Shown in pieces: positions 24,078 through 30,849 of a stretch of DNA of 42,301 nt; the first letter of the stretch is position 1, and every line of letters begins with the position of its first letter. The stretch comes from Ruminococcaceae bacterium UBA4306. Lineage in GTDB: Bacteria; Bacillota; Clostridia; Oscillospirales; Acutalibacteraceae. Below the pieces are notes generated by a model, which made no database searches, had not been told where the DNA came from, and worked only from the letters and a program-made list of their open reading frames with translations. The translations under genes and the position numbers were made by a program. The stretch is taken from contig DGUQ01000171.1 in the NCBI GenBank assembly GCA_002394725.1, forward strand, positions 1-42,301, given 5' to 3'.

Positions 24078-24782
24078 CGTCCAATGTGAAATAATACAGT
24101 TGATCTCGGTGGGATTGGTCATCGGGATGTCGACTAATACGGGTGTCATTGTGTCGGGCGTCAGGTAGTACCCGGAGCCGTAACGCGGTAGCAGCTCCGC
24201 ACCGCCGGTGTTGATGATGTTGCGGCTGTCCTGTTTGGTGGGGCATCTGAGGGCTACGCGGCTGTCGATATTGACCTTGATTTGACCGTTGATAATATCG
24301 CGTGTGGGGCGCTGGGTCGCTAAGATCAGATGGATTCCGGCGGCACGCCCGAGCTGGGCGATCCGGCAAAGCGTCGGCAGCGTTTCGCGCTTCTGTGTCG
24401 TCATTAGATCGGCGAACTCGTCAACGATGATGTAAATATCCGATCCGTCATAATGCTTGATATGTCGCTTTTGCATATCGGCGTAGCGGCTATCCATCAG
24501 TTTAACCGCCTTTGTGATCGTGCGGCTGATATCGGAAGGCTCTGAACTGTAAGCGATAGTATGCGGCAGCAGCTTGTAGTCGATCAGCTCAACGCGTTTC
24601 GGGTCGATCAGAATAAACTGCGTTTTATTCGGGCTGTCGAACAGTGCGGTATAGATCAGGCTGTTGATCAGTACGCTTTTACCGCTGCCCGTCGCGCCTG
24701 CAATCAGAGTGTGCGGTTGTTTCAAGATATCTAGGCATAGTTTCGATACTGTGCCGGTGTAGGGTTGTTTAGCATGTTTCAT
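24057..24782 (-). CDS. Minimal FtsK/SpoIIIE-like DNA translocase, 241 aa
   Basis: It is only the RecA-like motor domain: Walker A GATGSGKS (residues 29-36), ILIDPKRVEL, Walker B IYIIVDEFADL (near 113), and the ATQRPTRDIINGQIK helix. Membrane and gamma (DNA-orienting) domains of FtsK are absent. Such stand-alone motors occur on plasmids and conjugative or satellite elements in Firmicutes and Actinobacteria, moving or segregating DNA. The ATG overlaps the stop of the upstream 44-aa gene (ATGA). It lies on the minus strand, opposite to all structural genes. Confidence 0.82.
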   Translation of the reverse strand: MKHAKQPYTGTVSKLCLDILKQPHTLIAGATGSGKSVLINSLIYTALFDSPNKTQFILIDPKRVELIDYKLLPHTIAYSSEPSDISRTITKAVKLMDSRYADMQKRHIKHYDGSDIYIIVDEFADLMTTQKRETLPTLCRIAQLGRAAGIHLILATQRPTRDIINGQIKVNIDSRVALRCPTKQDSRNIINTGGAELLPRYGSGYYLTPDTMTPVLVDIPMTNPTEINCIISHWTRKTHRF

Positions 24783-24913
24783 ATTCTCGCTCCTTTCGTA
24801 TCTTTTACAAGCCTGTGCTCGTATTCGCCTGAGAAGCGGCTCTTGCCGTTATTCTCCCAGTGGTAGCCGATCGGAGCGGTCAACGCTCCTTCAATTCGTT
24901 TCCAGTTGTTCAT
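24779..24913 (-). CDS. Small protein translated with the FtsK-like gene, 44 aa
   Basis: The start at 24913 has AAGGAGGATTATT upstream on the minus strand. The peptide begins MNNWKRIEGALTAPIGYHW and is followed by a basic tail. The four-base overlap with the translocase start shows coupling. Short proteins of this WxxIEGxLxAPxGYxW type are common beside mobile-element genes in Clostridia (from memory); function unknown. Confidence 0.7.
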   Translation of the reverse strand: MNNWKRIEGALTAPIGYHWENNGKSRFSGEYEHRLVKDTKGARI

Positions 24914-24924
24914 AATAATCCTCC

Positions 24925-24952
24925 TTGACTTTGTACCGCCATGTGGTATAAT
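24925..24952 (+). promoter_or_regulatory. Promoter for a candidate small RNA
   Basis: TTGACT (24925-24930), 16-bp spacer, TATAAT (24947-24952). A dyad TGTACCGCC (24932-24940) / GGCGGTACA (24970-24978) spans the -10 and start region and may be an operator. Confidence 0.6.
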
Positions 24953-24958
24953 AGAGGA

Positions 24959-25050
24959 GCAACTGCGGAGGCGGTACATCAACCGCCGCTGTCCTGTTGG
25001 ATTGTAATAGTCTGTTAGATTCTTTGGTTGGGAGCTAACAGACTATTTTT
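24959..25050 (+). ncRNA. Candidate ~90-nt small RNA ending in a strong terminator
   Basis: Between the promoter above and a 13-bp perfect terminator stem (25006-25018 with 25035-25047, then a T run to 25050) there is no open frame with a ribosome site. The first part can fold on its own (GGCGGT 24970-24975 with ACCGCC near 24982). It is transcribed against the leftward operon, between two of its genes, and so is antisense to that mRNA's spacer. Confidence 0.5.
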
Positions 25051-25147
25051 ATTTGATGATGTAGTCTATACAATCGACTATGTCGCGGTCGGTGAATCCG
25101 TGAGCTTTGAGCCACGAGATCAACCGCGAGATCAGCCGCTTCATCAT
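25049..25147 (-). CDS. Micro-protein, 32 aa, first gene of the leftward FtsK operon
   Basis: The start at 25147 (or 25144) follows AAGGAATAGA on the minus strand. The peptide begins MMKRLISRLISWLKAHGF and continues TDRDIVDCIDYIIK: an amphipathic basic helix followed by an acidic helix. A full-consensus promoter lies about 70 bases upstream. Regulatory or membrane-active roles are possible; none is recognised. Confidence 0.55.
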   Translation of the reverse strand: MMKRLISRLISWLKAHGFTDRDIVDCIDYIIK

Positions 25148-25212
25148 TCTATTCCTTAATGATATTTCAGTGTGTACCACCTTTTTTCGCTCCTTTCTGT
25201 AATCTCTATTGA

Positions 25213-25275
25213 TTACGGTATTATTATAATATTATTTACCGTAATTGTCAATAGATAAATCAAGATTTATCGTAA
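25213..25275. promoter_or_regulatory. TTACnGTAA operator-like sites, left cluster
   Basis: The odd dyad TTAC-n-GTAA occurs as TTACCGTAA (25236-25244), TTACGGTAT (25213-25221) and TTATCGTAA (25267-25275). Two further copies lie at the divergent promoter: TTACGGAAA (25406-25414) and TTACCGTAA (25427-25435). One exact copy sits in the spacer of each divergent promoter, so a single regulator could control both. Confidence 0.55.
25223..25251 (-). promoter_or_regulatory. Leftward consensus promoter of the FtsK operon
   Basis: On the minus strand TTGACA (25251-25246), 17-bp spacer, TATAAT (25228-25223). TTACCGTAA lies in the spacer. The leader up to the micro-protein is about 70 nt. Confidence 0.8.
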
Positions 25276-25330
25276 ACATTGTAATACTTTACGACGTTTC
25301 CCACAATGCACAAATGCTTTTCGTTTCCAG

Positions 25331-25376
25331 CACCCCGGGGGGATATCCGATCAACACCTGCTCCGGGGTAGCCCCC
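25331..25376. other. GC-rich dyad in an AT-rich intergenic gap
   Basis: CACCCCGG (25331-25338) faces CCGGGGTA (25363-25370), and GGGGGG (25337-25342) faces CCCCC (25372-25376). The ~330-bp gap 25148-25477 otherwise contains only promoters and the TTACnGTAA sites. The position directly upstream of the compact recombinase suggests a recombination site, without proof. Confidence 0.4.
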
Positions 25377-25418
25377 TCTACCACCCGCAAAGAACAAAAA
25401 GAAAATTACGGAAACCTA

Positions 25419-25447
25419 TTGACAAGTTACCGTAATTTCGCTATAAT
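25419..25447 (+). promoter_or_regulatory. Rightward consensus promoter of the compact recombinase
   Basis: TTGACA (25419-25424), 17-bp spacer holding TTACCGTAA (25427-25435), TATAAT (25442-25447). The start codon is 30 bases further with AAAGGAGGG in between. Confidence 0.85.
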
Positions 25448-25477
25448 GTAAACGAAGAAACAAAGGAGGGAAATGTT

Positions 25478-26236
25478 ATGAAGAACGTAGCGGCTTATAT
25501 CCGTGTCAGTACCGATGGTCAGCTTGGCGACGATAAATTCGGCTTGGACGCACAGCGAGAGCAGATTATTGACTACTGCAAAAAGAATGATATGAACATT
25601 ATTCGCTGGTTTTCTGACGAGGGAGAGAGCGGCGCAAAATACCGTCCCGGATTTGATGAGATCGTCTACGGAGATGTAAGCAATCCCCCTTATGAGGCTG
25701 TAGTTGTCGCAAAGTCTGACCGAGTAGCGCGTGATATCAACATCTATTTTTACTATCAGGGCGCTCTACTCCGTAAAAATATTGAACTGATCAGTATCAC
25801 AGAAGACTTCGGGCAGTTCGGCGTTTTTGCAAATATGCTCAAGGCGTTTACTCTCACATGCGCAGAGATGGAGCGCGAGAATATTAATAAACGCACTAGC
25901 GCCGGTCGAACGGTAAAGGCGGCGCGAGGTGGATACAGCGGCGGTCGTACTCCGTTTGGGTACAGAGCGATAGATCATCAGATGGTTATCGTCCCTGCCG
26001 AGGCTGAGATCGTAAGAAAAATTTTCCGCATGAAGGACGATGAAGGACAGACTTACAAAGCGATTGTAGCCTATTTGAATGAGCAAGGTTATACAAACAA
26101 GAGCGGCTCCAAGTTTTCAATCAGTACTGTACAAACGATCTACGAGAACAAAAAAGTGTATGAGGGGTTCTATCGTTACGGCGGAAAGGCTGCCGAATGG
26201 GTACAGGGTCAGCACGAGCCGATATTGAAGGATTAA
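25478..26236 (+). CDS. Compact serine recombinase, 252 aa
   Basis: The catalytic domain has Ser11 in AAYIRVSTDGQ and the VVAKSDRVARDINIY helix. A recombinase domain follows (SGGRTPFGYRAIDHQMVIV, YTNKSGSKFSISTVQTIYEN). The protein stops directly after GQHEPILKD, where large serine integrases continue into zinc ribbon and coiled coil. I recall many ~220-250-aa stand-alone proteins of this form in gut Clostridia, so it may be a natural compact family and not a truncation. Without the coiled coil, directional integration is doubtful; inversion or resolution is more likely. It is the second serine recombinase of this genome. Confidence 0.85.
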   Translation: MKNVAAYIRVSTDGQLGDDKFGLDAQREQIIDYCKKNDMNIIRWFSDEGESGAKYRPGFDEIVYGDVSNPPYEAVVVAKSDRVARDINIYFYYQGALLRKNIELISITEDFGQFGVFANMLKAFTLTCAEMERENINKRTSAGRTVKAARGGYSGGRTPFGYRAIDHQMVIVPAEAEIVRKIFRMKDDEGQTYKAIVAYLNEQGYTNKSGSKFSISTVQTIYENKKVYEGFYRYGGKAAEWVQGQHEPILKD

Positions 26237-26302
26237 CCCTGTTCACAAGTTGGTTTATCCTTTGTTGTACTAATTGCATAAAATCAAAGAATGATTTTTG
26301 TA

Positions 26303-26331
26303 ATGACAAATATTGTCGGATAGTGTAGAAT
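26303..26331 (+). promoter_or_regulatory. Promoter of the Ltp-type gene, with a dyad operator
   Basis: ATGACA (26303-26308), 17-bp spacer, TAGAAT (26326-26331) with an upstream TG. GACAAATATTGTC (26305-26317) is a perfect 13-bp dyad over the -35 and spacer. The gene can be expressed independently of early and late operons. Confidence 0.6.
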
Positions 26332-26360
26332 AAAAGCATCACTATTGATGGAGGTAAATC

Positions 26361-27269
26361 ATGTATTGTCCTAAATGCGGTCAACAACAGCCCGACGACT
26401 CAAAATTCTGCGGCAACTGCGGCGCAAATCTGCAAGAAGTGAAACAGGAGCCCAATTCCACACCACCGGCTTCTGTAGCAGAGAACCAAAATCCGGCTCC
26501 GCAACCTGTTCAGCAGCCGATCCAGCAGCCGACACAGCAGCCGACACAAACCAAACCTAAACAGCCATGGTATAAAAAGTGGTGGATCTGGGTGATAATA
26601 TGTGTTGGTGTTCTTATTCTGTTTTCGCTTATAGGTAATGCAAGCAGTTCGAAACAGCCCTCGTATTCTTCTAAATCGGAAAGCGACAAAGCGACTCAAT
26701 CAGAAACGAAAGGCTCCGATAAAAAGAATAGCGATACACAATCCGCTGCAAGTTCTCAAGTTGAGAAGCCTACCGAAAAGCCTAAAAAAGCGGAACCAAC
26801 TCAATCCCCTGTTCCGCAGGAATACAGAAACGCATTGAATAAAGCAGATTCATATTGTAATAGGATGTATATGTCAAAACAAGGCGTATTTGATCAGTTG
26901 ACATCTGAGTATGGAGAAAAATTTTCAGCAGACGCGGCACAGTACGCTATTGATAATGTGAAAGCCGATTGGGAATACAACGCCTTAAAGAAAGCTGAAT
27001 CGTACAGCGAAAGTATGTACATGTCGAAACAGTGGATATACGATCAGCTGACATCCGAATACGGCGAGCAATTCACAGAAAGTGAAGCACAATACGCGAT
27101 TGATAATATCAAAGCGGACTGGAATGAAAACGCACTGAAAAAAGCGCAGTCATACTATAATGAAATGAGCATGTCGAAGGACAGCGTGTATAATCAGCTT
27201 GTTTCTGAATACGGAGAGAAATTCACCGAATCGGAAGCGCGATATGCGATCGATCATTTAGGAAATTAG
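26361..27269 (+). CDS. Ltp-type superinfection-exclusion protein with zinc ribbon, 302 aa
   Basis: The ATG at 26361 follows GGAGG. Order: zinc ribbon (Cys3, 6, 17, 20), a Pro/Gln-rich linker (PVQQPIQQPTQQPTQ), one membrane helix (residues ~70-92, KWWIWVIICVGVLILFSLIG), a Ser/Lys-rich linker, then three ~50-residue repeats (starting near 153, 203, 254) with the Ltp signature MSKQxxxDQLxSEYGExFxxxxAQYAIDN. In phage TP-J34 of Streptococcus thermophilus, the lipoprotein Ltp with such repeats blocks DNA injection of other phages by acting on the tape measure protein. Here a zinc ribbon plus transmembrane helix replaces the lipid anchor. Confidence 0.85.
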   Translation: MYCPKCGQQQPDDSKFCGNCGANLQEVKQEPNSTPPASVAENQNPAPQPVQQPIQQPTQQPTQTKPKQPWYKKWWIWVIICVGVLILFSLIGNASSSKQPSYSSKSESDKATQSETKGSDKKNSDTQSAASSQVEKPTEKPKKAEPTQSPVPQEYRNALNKADSYCNRMYMSKQGVFDQLTSEYGEKFSADAAQYAIDNVKADWEYNALKKAESYSESMYMSKQWIYDQLTSEYGEQFTESEAQYAIDNIKADWNENALKKAQSYYNEMSMSKDSVYNQLVSEYGEKFTESEARYAIDHLGN

Positions 27270-27290
27270 TATAATGCCGAGGAGAATCTA

Positions 27291-27494
27291 ATGGCTTTAA
27301 TAAAATGCTCAGAATGTGGGAAAGAAATATCATCAGAGGCAAAAGTGTGTCCGCATTGTGGTAAGCCCATCGGAAATCATAACGAAGCGATAGGGTATGG
27401 TAAAGCCGTACTCATAGGAATAGGTGTGATTCTGATGGTGATTGGATTTGCTCTTGCGTTCAGCGGAGGATTTAGTATAGGTTACGGACATTAG
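27291..27494 (+). CDS. Zinc-ribbon membrane peptide, 67 aa
   Basis: A ribosome site GAGGAG precedes the ATG. Residues 5-25 are a zinc ribbon (CSECGKEISSEAKVCPHCGK) and residues ~40-62 a membrane helix (VLIGIGVILMVIGFALAF). It has the same ribbon-plus-helix layout as the Ltp-type protein just upstream, without repeats. It is probably cotranscribed and may pair with it. Confidence 0.75.
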   Translation: MALIKCSECGKEISSEAKVCPHCGKPIGNHNEAIGYGKAVLIGIGVILMVIGFALAFSGGFSIGYGH

Positions 27495-27511
27495 AATAGA
27501 CTTCCGTAACC
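27480..27511. other. 9-bp dyad at the end of the zinc-ribbon gene
   Basis: GGTTACGGA (27480-27488) / TCCGTAACC (27503-27511) can form a hairpin over the stop codon. No T tract follows, so it is not a clear terminator. The half sites resemble the TTACnGTAA motif upstream of the recombinase. Confidence 0.45.
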
Positions 27512-27523
27512 GAGGGTGAGCTC

Positions 27524-27552
27524 TTGACAATAAGCGAGAGTGGATGTAAAAT
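27524..27552 (+). promoter_or_regulatory. Promoter-like site in the 27495-27805 gap
   Basis: TTGACA (27524-27529), 17-bp spacer, TAAAAT (27547-27552), with a dyad GGATGT (27542-27547) / ACATCC (27562-27567) over the -10. No open frame with a ribosome site follows for 240 bases, so this gap holds either a long leader or an untranslated RNA; I see no tRNA or clear terminator in it. Confidence 0.45.
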
Positions 27553-27678
27553 AAAAATAGAACATCCGTTTGAGACTTTGATCATCCAGACATCTAACGA
27601 GTCTTGTTCACAATTATGTTTATTATTTTTTGTTGCTCTTGTACAATTCAGATATTAGCTTTTTTCACTTTCATGCAA

Positions 27679-27707
27679 TAGAAAACTTTTATATTTTTTG
27701 TTATAAT
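27679..27707 (+). promoter_or_regulatory. Extended -10 promoter for the membrane-protein pair
   Basis: TG-T-TATAAT at 27699-27707 with a weak -35 (TAGAAA, 27679-27684) lies about 100 bases before the first gene of the pair. Confidence 0.5.
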
Positions 27708-27805
27708 AATGTTACAAAATGTCACGCAATACGTTTCACTTATAAGGGGTTCTGGTGAAATGGAGTTTTGTGACTAATATTATTATGATAAGGGAGTGCA
27801 TGATT

Positions 27806-28024
27806 ATGGATGCAAATGCGTGGAGTGTTATGTCACAGGAATTGGCTAAAGCATCTCCTTTTGGATTGTTTGCTTTACTGTCTATCATTGCGGTGTGTTT
27901 TTTCTTTCGATATAGCATGAAGAAGTTAGTAGAACAGCATAATAATTCAATAGAAAAAATCGCCTCATCTTACGAAAAAGCCTATTCGTTCTTACAAATA
28001 AAGTATACTAAGGTTGATCATTGA
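27806..28024 (+). CDS. Small membrane protein, 72 aa
   Basis: I prefer the ATG at 27806, nine bases after AGGGAG; ATGs at 27800 and upstream are less well placed. One membrane helix (residues ~18-36, GLFALLSIIAVCFFFRY) is followed by a helical, coiled-coil-like tail (KKLVEQHNNSIEKIASSYEKAY). The size and layout resemble small membrane partners of phage toxins or sensors; no family is recognised. It is followed after 26 bases by a larger membrane protein. Confidence 0.6.
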   Translation: MDANAWSVMSQELAKASPFGLFALLSIIAVCFFFRYSMKKLVEQHNNSIEKIASSYEKAYSFLQIKYTKVDH

Positions 28025-28050
28025 GTATAATATATAAGGAGTGATATTTA

Positions 28051-28794
28051 ATGAAAGAGTATTGGTTAGCGTTATTGTTATTTGTTGGCTTTCTATGCTT
28101 GCTTGTTGGTATCGCTTTCGCATATGGGTATATAGTTTATAAAAAGGCACATAAACAATCGCAGAAATCGCTAAACGCATCTCTCATTATATCTTATTTA
28201 CTTAAGTTAAGAGATGAAATTGAAAGTGAGGACCAAAAAAATACAGTTTCTCTGTGTTCCGATTGTTTTGAGGATATTCTTATTTTAGCAAATCATCTGG
28301 TTTTTGACTTTGATAGTTTTATTTCAAATATAAAAATCGAACCTTCAAATATATCGGAAACGACTAAAAAGAGTATTGACAGTTTTACAGCAGAACAACA
28401 GGTTCATATTAAAGAACTGTTTTCTTCAAAGTTTCAATTAACAGCAATGATATTGTGCTATAATCTTAATATCTATTATGACGAAAGTGTTATACAAGAT
28501 GAACACACTGCAATTGACAATTTAGTAAAACTCCTGATGAAAAAACATAATAAACTAATTATTAAACAGTTTTTCTTTGATAATATGTACAAGTTTATAA
28601 TTAGTAAAATCAAGAGTGTAGTAGAATGGTTAAAAAGAGTTAAAGCGTTTAACCGTTCTATTGGTGACATACACGAATCTTTAGAAGCCGTAGATTATTA
28701 TAGAACCTTTGGGGTTCCCGTTTACAAAGAACTTAATCAAAATAATAAAGAGTACATAAGTGACAAATGGACGTATGATTATGATGTTGCATAG
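28051..28794 (+). CDS. Uncharacterised membrane-anchored protein, 247 aa
   Basis: AAGGAGTGATATTT precedes the ATG. Residues 4-28 (YWLALLLFVGFLCLLVGIAF) form a membrane anchor; the rest is helical, AT-rich in codons and soluble. No domain is recognised. Low GC, its own promoter upstream and position beside the Ltp gene mark it as accessory cargo, perhaps a second exclusion or abortive-infection system with the 72-aa partner. The stop is only a few bases before the element at 28798. Confidence 0.65.
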   Translation: MKEYWLALLLFVGFLCLLVGIAFAYGYIVYKKAHKQSQKSLNASLIISYLLKLRDEIESEDQKNTVSLCSDCFEDILILANHLVFDFDSFISNIKIEPSNISETTKKSIDSFTAEQQVHIKELFSSKFQLTAMILCYNLNIYYDESVIQDEHTAIDNLVKLLMKKHNKLIIKQFFFDNMYKFIISKIKSVVEWLKRVKAFNRSIGDIHESLEAVDYYRTFGVPVYKELNQNNKEYISDKWTYDYDVA

Positions 28795-28797
28795 TAA

Positions 28798-28860
28798 CCC
28801 GTAACCGGGCGGGAGTAACAGTCAACAGGGACTATCCGAAAGGGTAGTCCTTTTCTTTTT
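28798..28860 (+). promoter_or_regulatory. Late-gene RNA element, copy A (before large terminase)
   Basis: It has a short hairpin CCCG-TAAC-CGGG (28798-28809) and GTAACAGTCAACAGGGACTA (28815-28834), identical in copy B. The second stem GGACTATCC / GGGTAGTCC has a GAAA tetraloop (28829-28850), followed by TTTTCTTTTT. It lies 15 bases before the terL start and looks like a terminator or attenuator. Confidence 0.7.
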
Positions 28861-28874
28861 GGAGGACATTTTGA

Positions 28875-30530
28875 ATGCGAGACCTGATAGGTAGGATATG
28901 GTATGATCTTGACAAGAACCCTTTGCGGTATGGCGCGTATGACGATCTGTTTTCGGCGTGTCGGCTGGCGGAGGAGAAGGATTTCAAATTTGCGCACGAT
29001 ACTAACAAGCTGCTGCGACGCAAGATCGGCTGGGCAATCACGCGGACGGACAATGTGTCGGATTTTTTCGGGCTGTATAAGCGGACGCTGCTGTTTGATG
29101 CGATATATGACTTTGACAGTTACATGCTGTATCTGGAGATCAACCGTCCGCCCGAACAGAGGTTTTATCAGCCGCGCCGACGGATATTGAAGCAATTGGT
29201 CGATGCGATCCAGGCATTGACAGACGACGATCTTGACGAGTTGTACAGCGCTATGCCGCCGAGAGTTGGAAAAACAACTCTGATTCTGTTTTTGATCACA
29301 TGGCTGATCGGCAGGAACAGCGAGAAATCGAACCTTTACTCCGCCTATTCGGATGTTATCACGACGGCGATGTACAACGGTGTGCTGGAGGTCATCGGCG
29401 ATCCCGATACCTATCTGTGGCATGACGTATTCCCAAACGCAAAGATCGTCCAGACCAATGCGAAGGAAGAGACCATCGATATCGACCGCAAGAAGCGGTA
29501 CCCGTCGCTGACATGCCGATCGCTGTACGGTACGCTGAACGGCGCGTGTGATTGCAGCGGTATAGAGATATGGGATGATCTGATCGGCGGCATCGAGGAA
29601 GCGTTGAACCCGGCGCGTATGGAATCGGCATGGACGAAGGTCGACAACAACCTGATACCGAGAGCGAAGGAGCAGGCGAAAATCTGGGGCAACGGGACCA
29701 GATGGTCGCTGAAAGATCCTGTCGGTCAGCGGATCGAGCTGTTGAAGCATGACAAGAATTATCAGGATCGCAGATGGAAGATCATCAACTTGCCGGCACT
29801 GAATGAGCAGGACGAGAGCAACTTTGATTATGACTACGGCGTCGGATTCTCCACAAAATACTATCAAATGCGTCGTGCGTCGTTTGAACGATCGGACGAT
29901 CTCGCGTCCTGGAATGCTCAGTATATGCAGGAGCCTGTTGAGCGTGACGGTAAATTGTTCTCGGCGGCCGATATGCGCTTTTTCGACGGCACGCTTCCCG
30001 ATGGCGAGGCGGATAGGCGGTTCATGCCGGTCGACCCTGCGTTTGGCGGCGGTGACTTTGTGTCAAGCCCCGTGTGCTATCAGTACGGCGAAGATCTCTA
30101 CGTTGTGGATGTGGTGTATGATAACGGTGACAAAGAAACGACGCAGCCATTATTGGTGAACGCGGTGATCAGTTGGGACGTTGAGACCATGAGAATCGAG
30201 GCGACAAAGGCAACCGAGACATATAAAGACGGTGTAGAAGCCCGACTTAAAGAGAAGGATAAGAAGATCCACCTTTCAACTAAGGCAGCGTCGACAAAGA
30301 CGACGAAAGAGATCCGCATTTACGATGCCGCTCCCGACATCAAGAAGCACATGATCTTTCTGATCCCCGAGAAGCGGAGCAAGGCATACGAAATGTTTAT
30401 GCAAAACGTTTTTCTGTTCAATGCCAACGGCGGAAACAAACACGATGACGCACCCGACAGCCTCGAGATGGCGATCGATATGTCATTTCATCCGGCCAGC
30501 AAGGCAAAGGCAATCCGCCGATTGTTTTAG
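28875..30530 (+). CDS. terL: Terminase large subunit, 551 aa
   Basis: GGAGG precedes the ATG at 28875. The ATPase P-loop MPPRVGKTT (residues ~127-135) follows an adenine-type region. The nuclease part starts with DPAFGGGDF (Asp near 390) and ends with HDDAPDSLEMAI (Asp near 534), the acidic residues that hold metal. It powers DNA packaging through the portal and cuts concatemers. It opens the late operon and is separated from terS by the accessory region. A terminator-like element lies right before its ribosome site. Confidence 0.92.
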   Translation: MRDLIGRIWYDLDKNPLRYGAYDDLFSACRLAEEKDFKFAHDTNKLLRRKIGWAITRTDNVSDFFGLYKRTLLFDAIYDFDSYMLYLEINRPPEQRFYQPRRRILKQLVDAIQALTDDDLDELYSAMPPRVGKTTLILFLITWLIGRNSEKSNLYSAYSDVITTAMYNGVLEVIGDPDTYLWHDVFPNAKIVQTNAKEETIDIDRKKRYPSLTCRSLYGTLNGACDCSGIEIWDDLIGGIEEALNPARMESAWTKVDNNLIPRAKEQAKIWGNGTRWSLKDPVGQRIELLKHDKNYQDRRWKIINLPALNEQDESNFDYDYGVGFSTKYYQMRRASFERSDDLASWNAQYMQEPVERDGKLFSAADMRFFDGTLPDGEADRRFMPVDPAFGGGDFVSSPVCYQYGEDLYVVDVVYDNGDKETTQPLLVNAVISWDVETMRIEATKATETYKDGVEARLKEKDKKIHLSTKAASTKTTKEIRIYDAAPDIKKHMIFLIPEKRSKAYEMFMQNVFLFNANGGNKHDDAPDSLEMAIDMSFHPASKAKAIRRLF

Positions 30531-30566
30531 CAGGATTACAAAAGGGTTACAACTCGTGTTTGATGG

Positions 30567-30596
30567 TTGACATACTACCGGATTCAACGCTATAAT
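30567..30596 (+). promoter_or_regulatory. Promoter before the 49-aa gene and portal
   Basis: TTGACA (30567-30572), 18-bp spacer, TATAAT (30591-30596). It gives the head genes a start separate from terL. Confidence 0.65.
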
Positions 30597-30627
30597 GTAA
30601 GAGTAAAAATAGATGTCGGAGGTTTTG

Positions 30628-30777
30628 ATGAAAACCTTATTTGACGATAAGATGACGCAGATCATCTTACAGGCGTTTAAGCGCGGCAACACTGTCGAGC
30701 TCAAGAAAGAGCAAGGCAAGATTGTGGTTGTCGAATTACAGAGAAAAGCAAGAGTAAAGGCGTCTATAAACGGATAG
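30628..30777 (+). CDS. Small late-operon protein, 49 aa
   Basis: GGAGG precedes the ATG at 30628. The peptide MKTLFDDKMTQIILQAFKRG continues with VELKKEQGKIVVVELQRKAR. It is basic and alpha/beta-like; tiny proteins of this kind occur near terL in gut Clostridia phages (from memory). Its last codons and stop form one arm of hairpin 1 in element copy B. Confidence 0.7.
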   Translation: MKTLFDDKMTQIILQAFKRGNTVELKKEQGKIVVVELQRKARVKASING

Positions 30778-30822
30778 GCGTAACAGTCAACAGGGACTAC
30801 GAGGTTTCGTAGTCCCTGTTTT
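30761..30822 (+). promoter_or_regulatory. Late-gene RNA element, copy B (before portal)
   Basis: Hairpin 1 CGTCTAT / ATAGGCG with loop AAACGG (30761-30780), then the 20-base block shared with copy A (30780-30799). Hairpin 2 is a 13-bp perfect stem (30790-30802 with 30807-30819) with loop GGTT, then TTTT. It lies 28 bases before the portal start. Confidence 0.75.
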
Positions 30823-30849
30823 GTTTGTGTAAAGGGGGATAGGGGAATA

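Noticed and set aside
25245..25451. 68-codon open frame between the divergent promoters
   Set aside because: It covers both promoter boxes and operators, has no ribosome site and low-complexity sense; the region is better explained as regulatory.
25478..26236. Calling the compact recombinase a truncated pseudogene
   Set aside because: It has a full-consensus promoter, good ribosome site and intact catalytic residues, and I recall similar stand-alone proteins of this length.
28779..29867. Long minus-strand frame (362 codons) opposite terL
   Set aside because: It is antisense to a clearly conserved gene, has no ribosome site and no recognisable domain; it arises from codon bias of terL.
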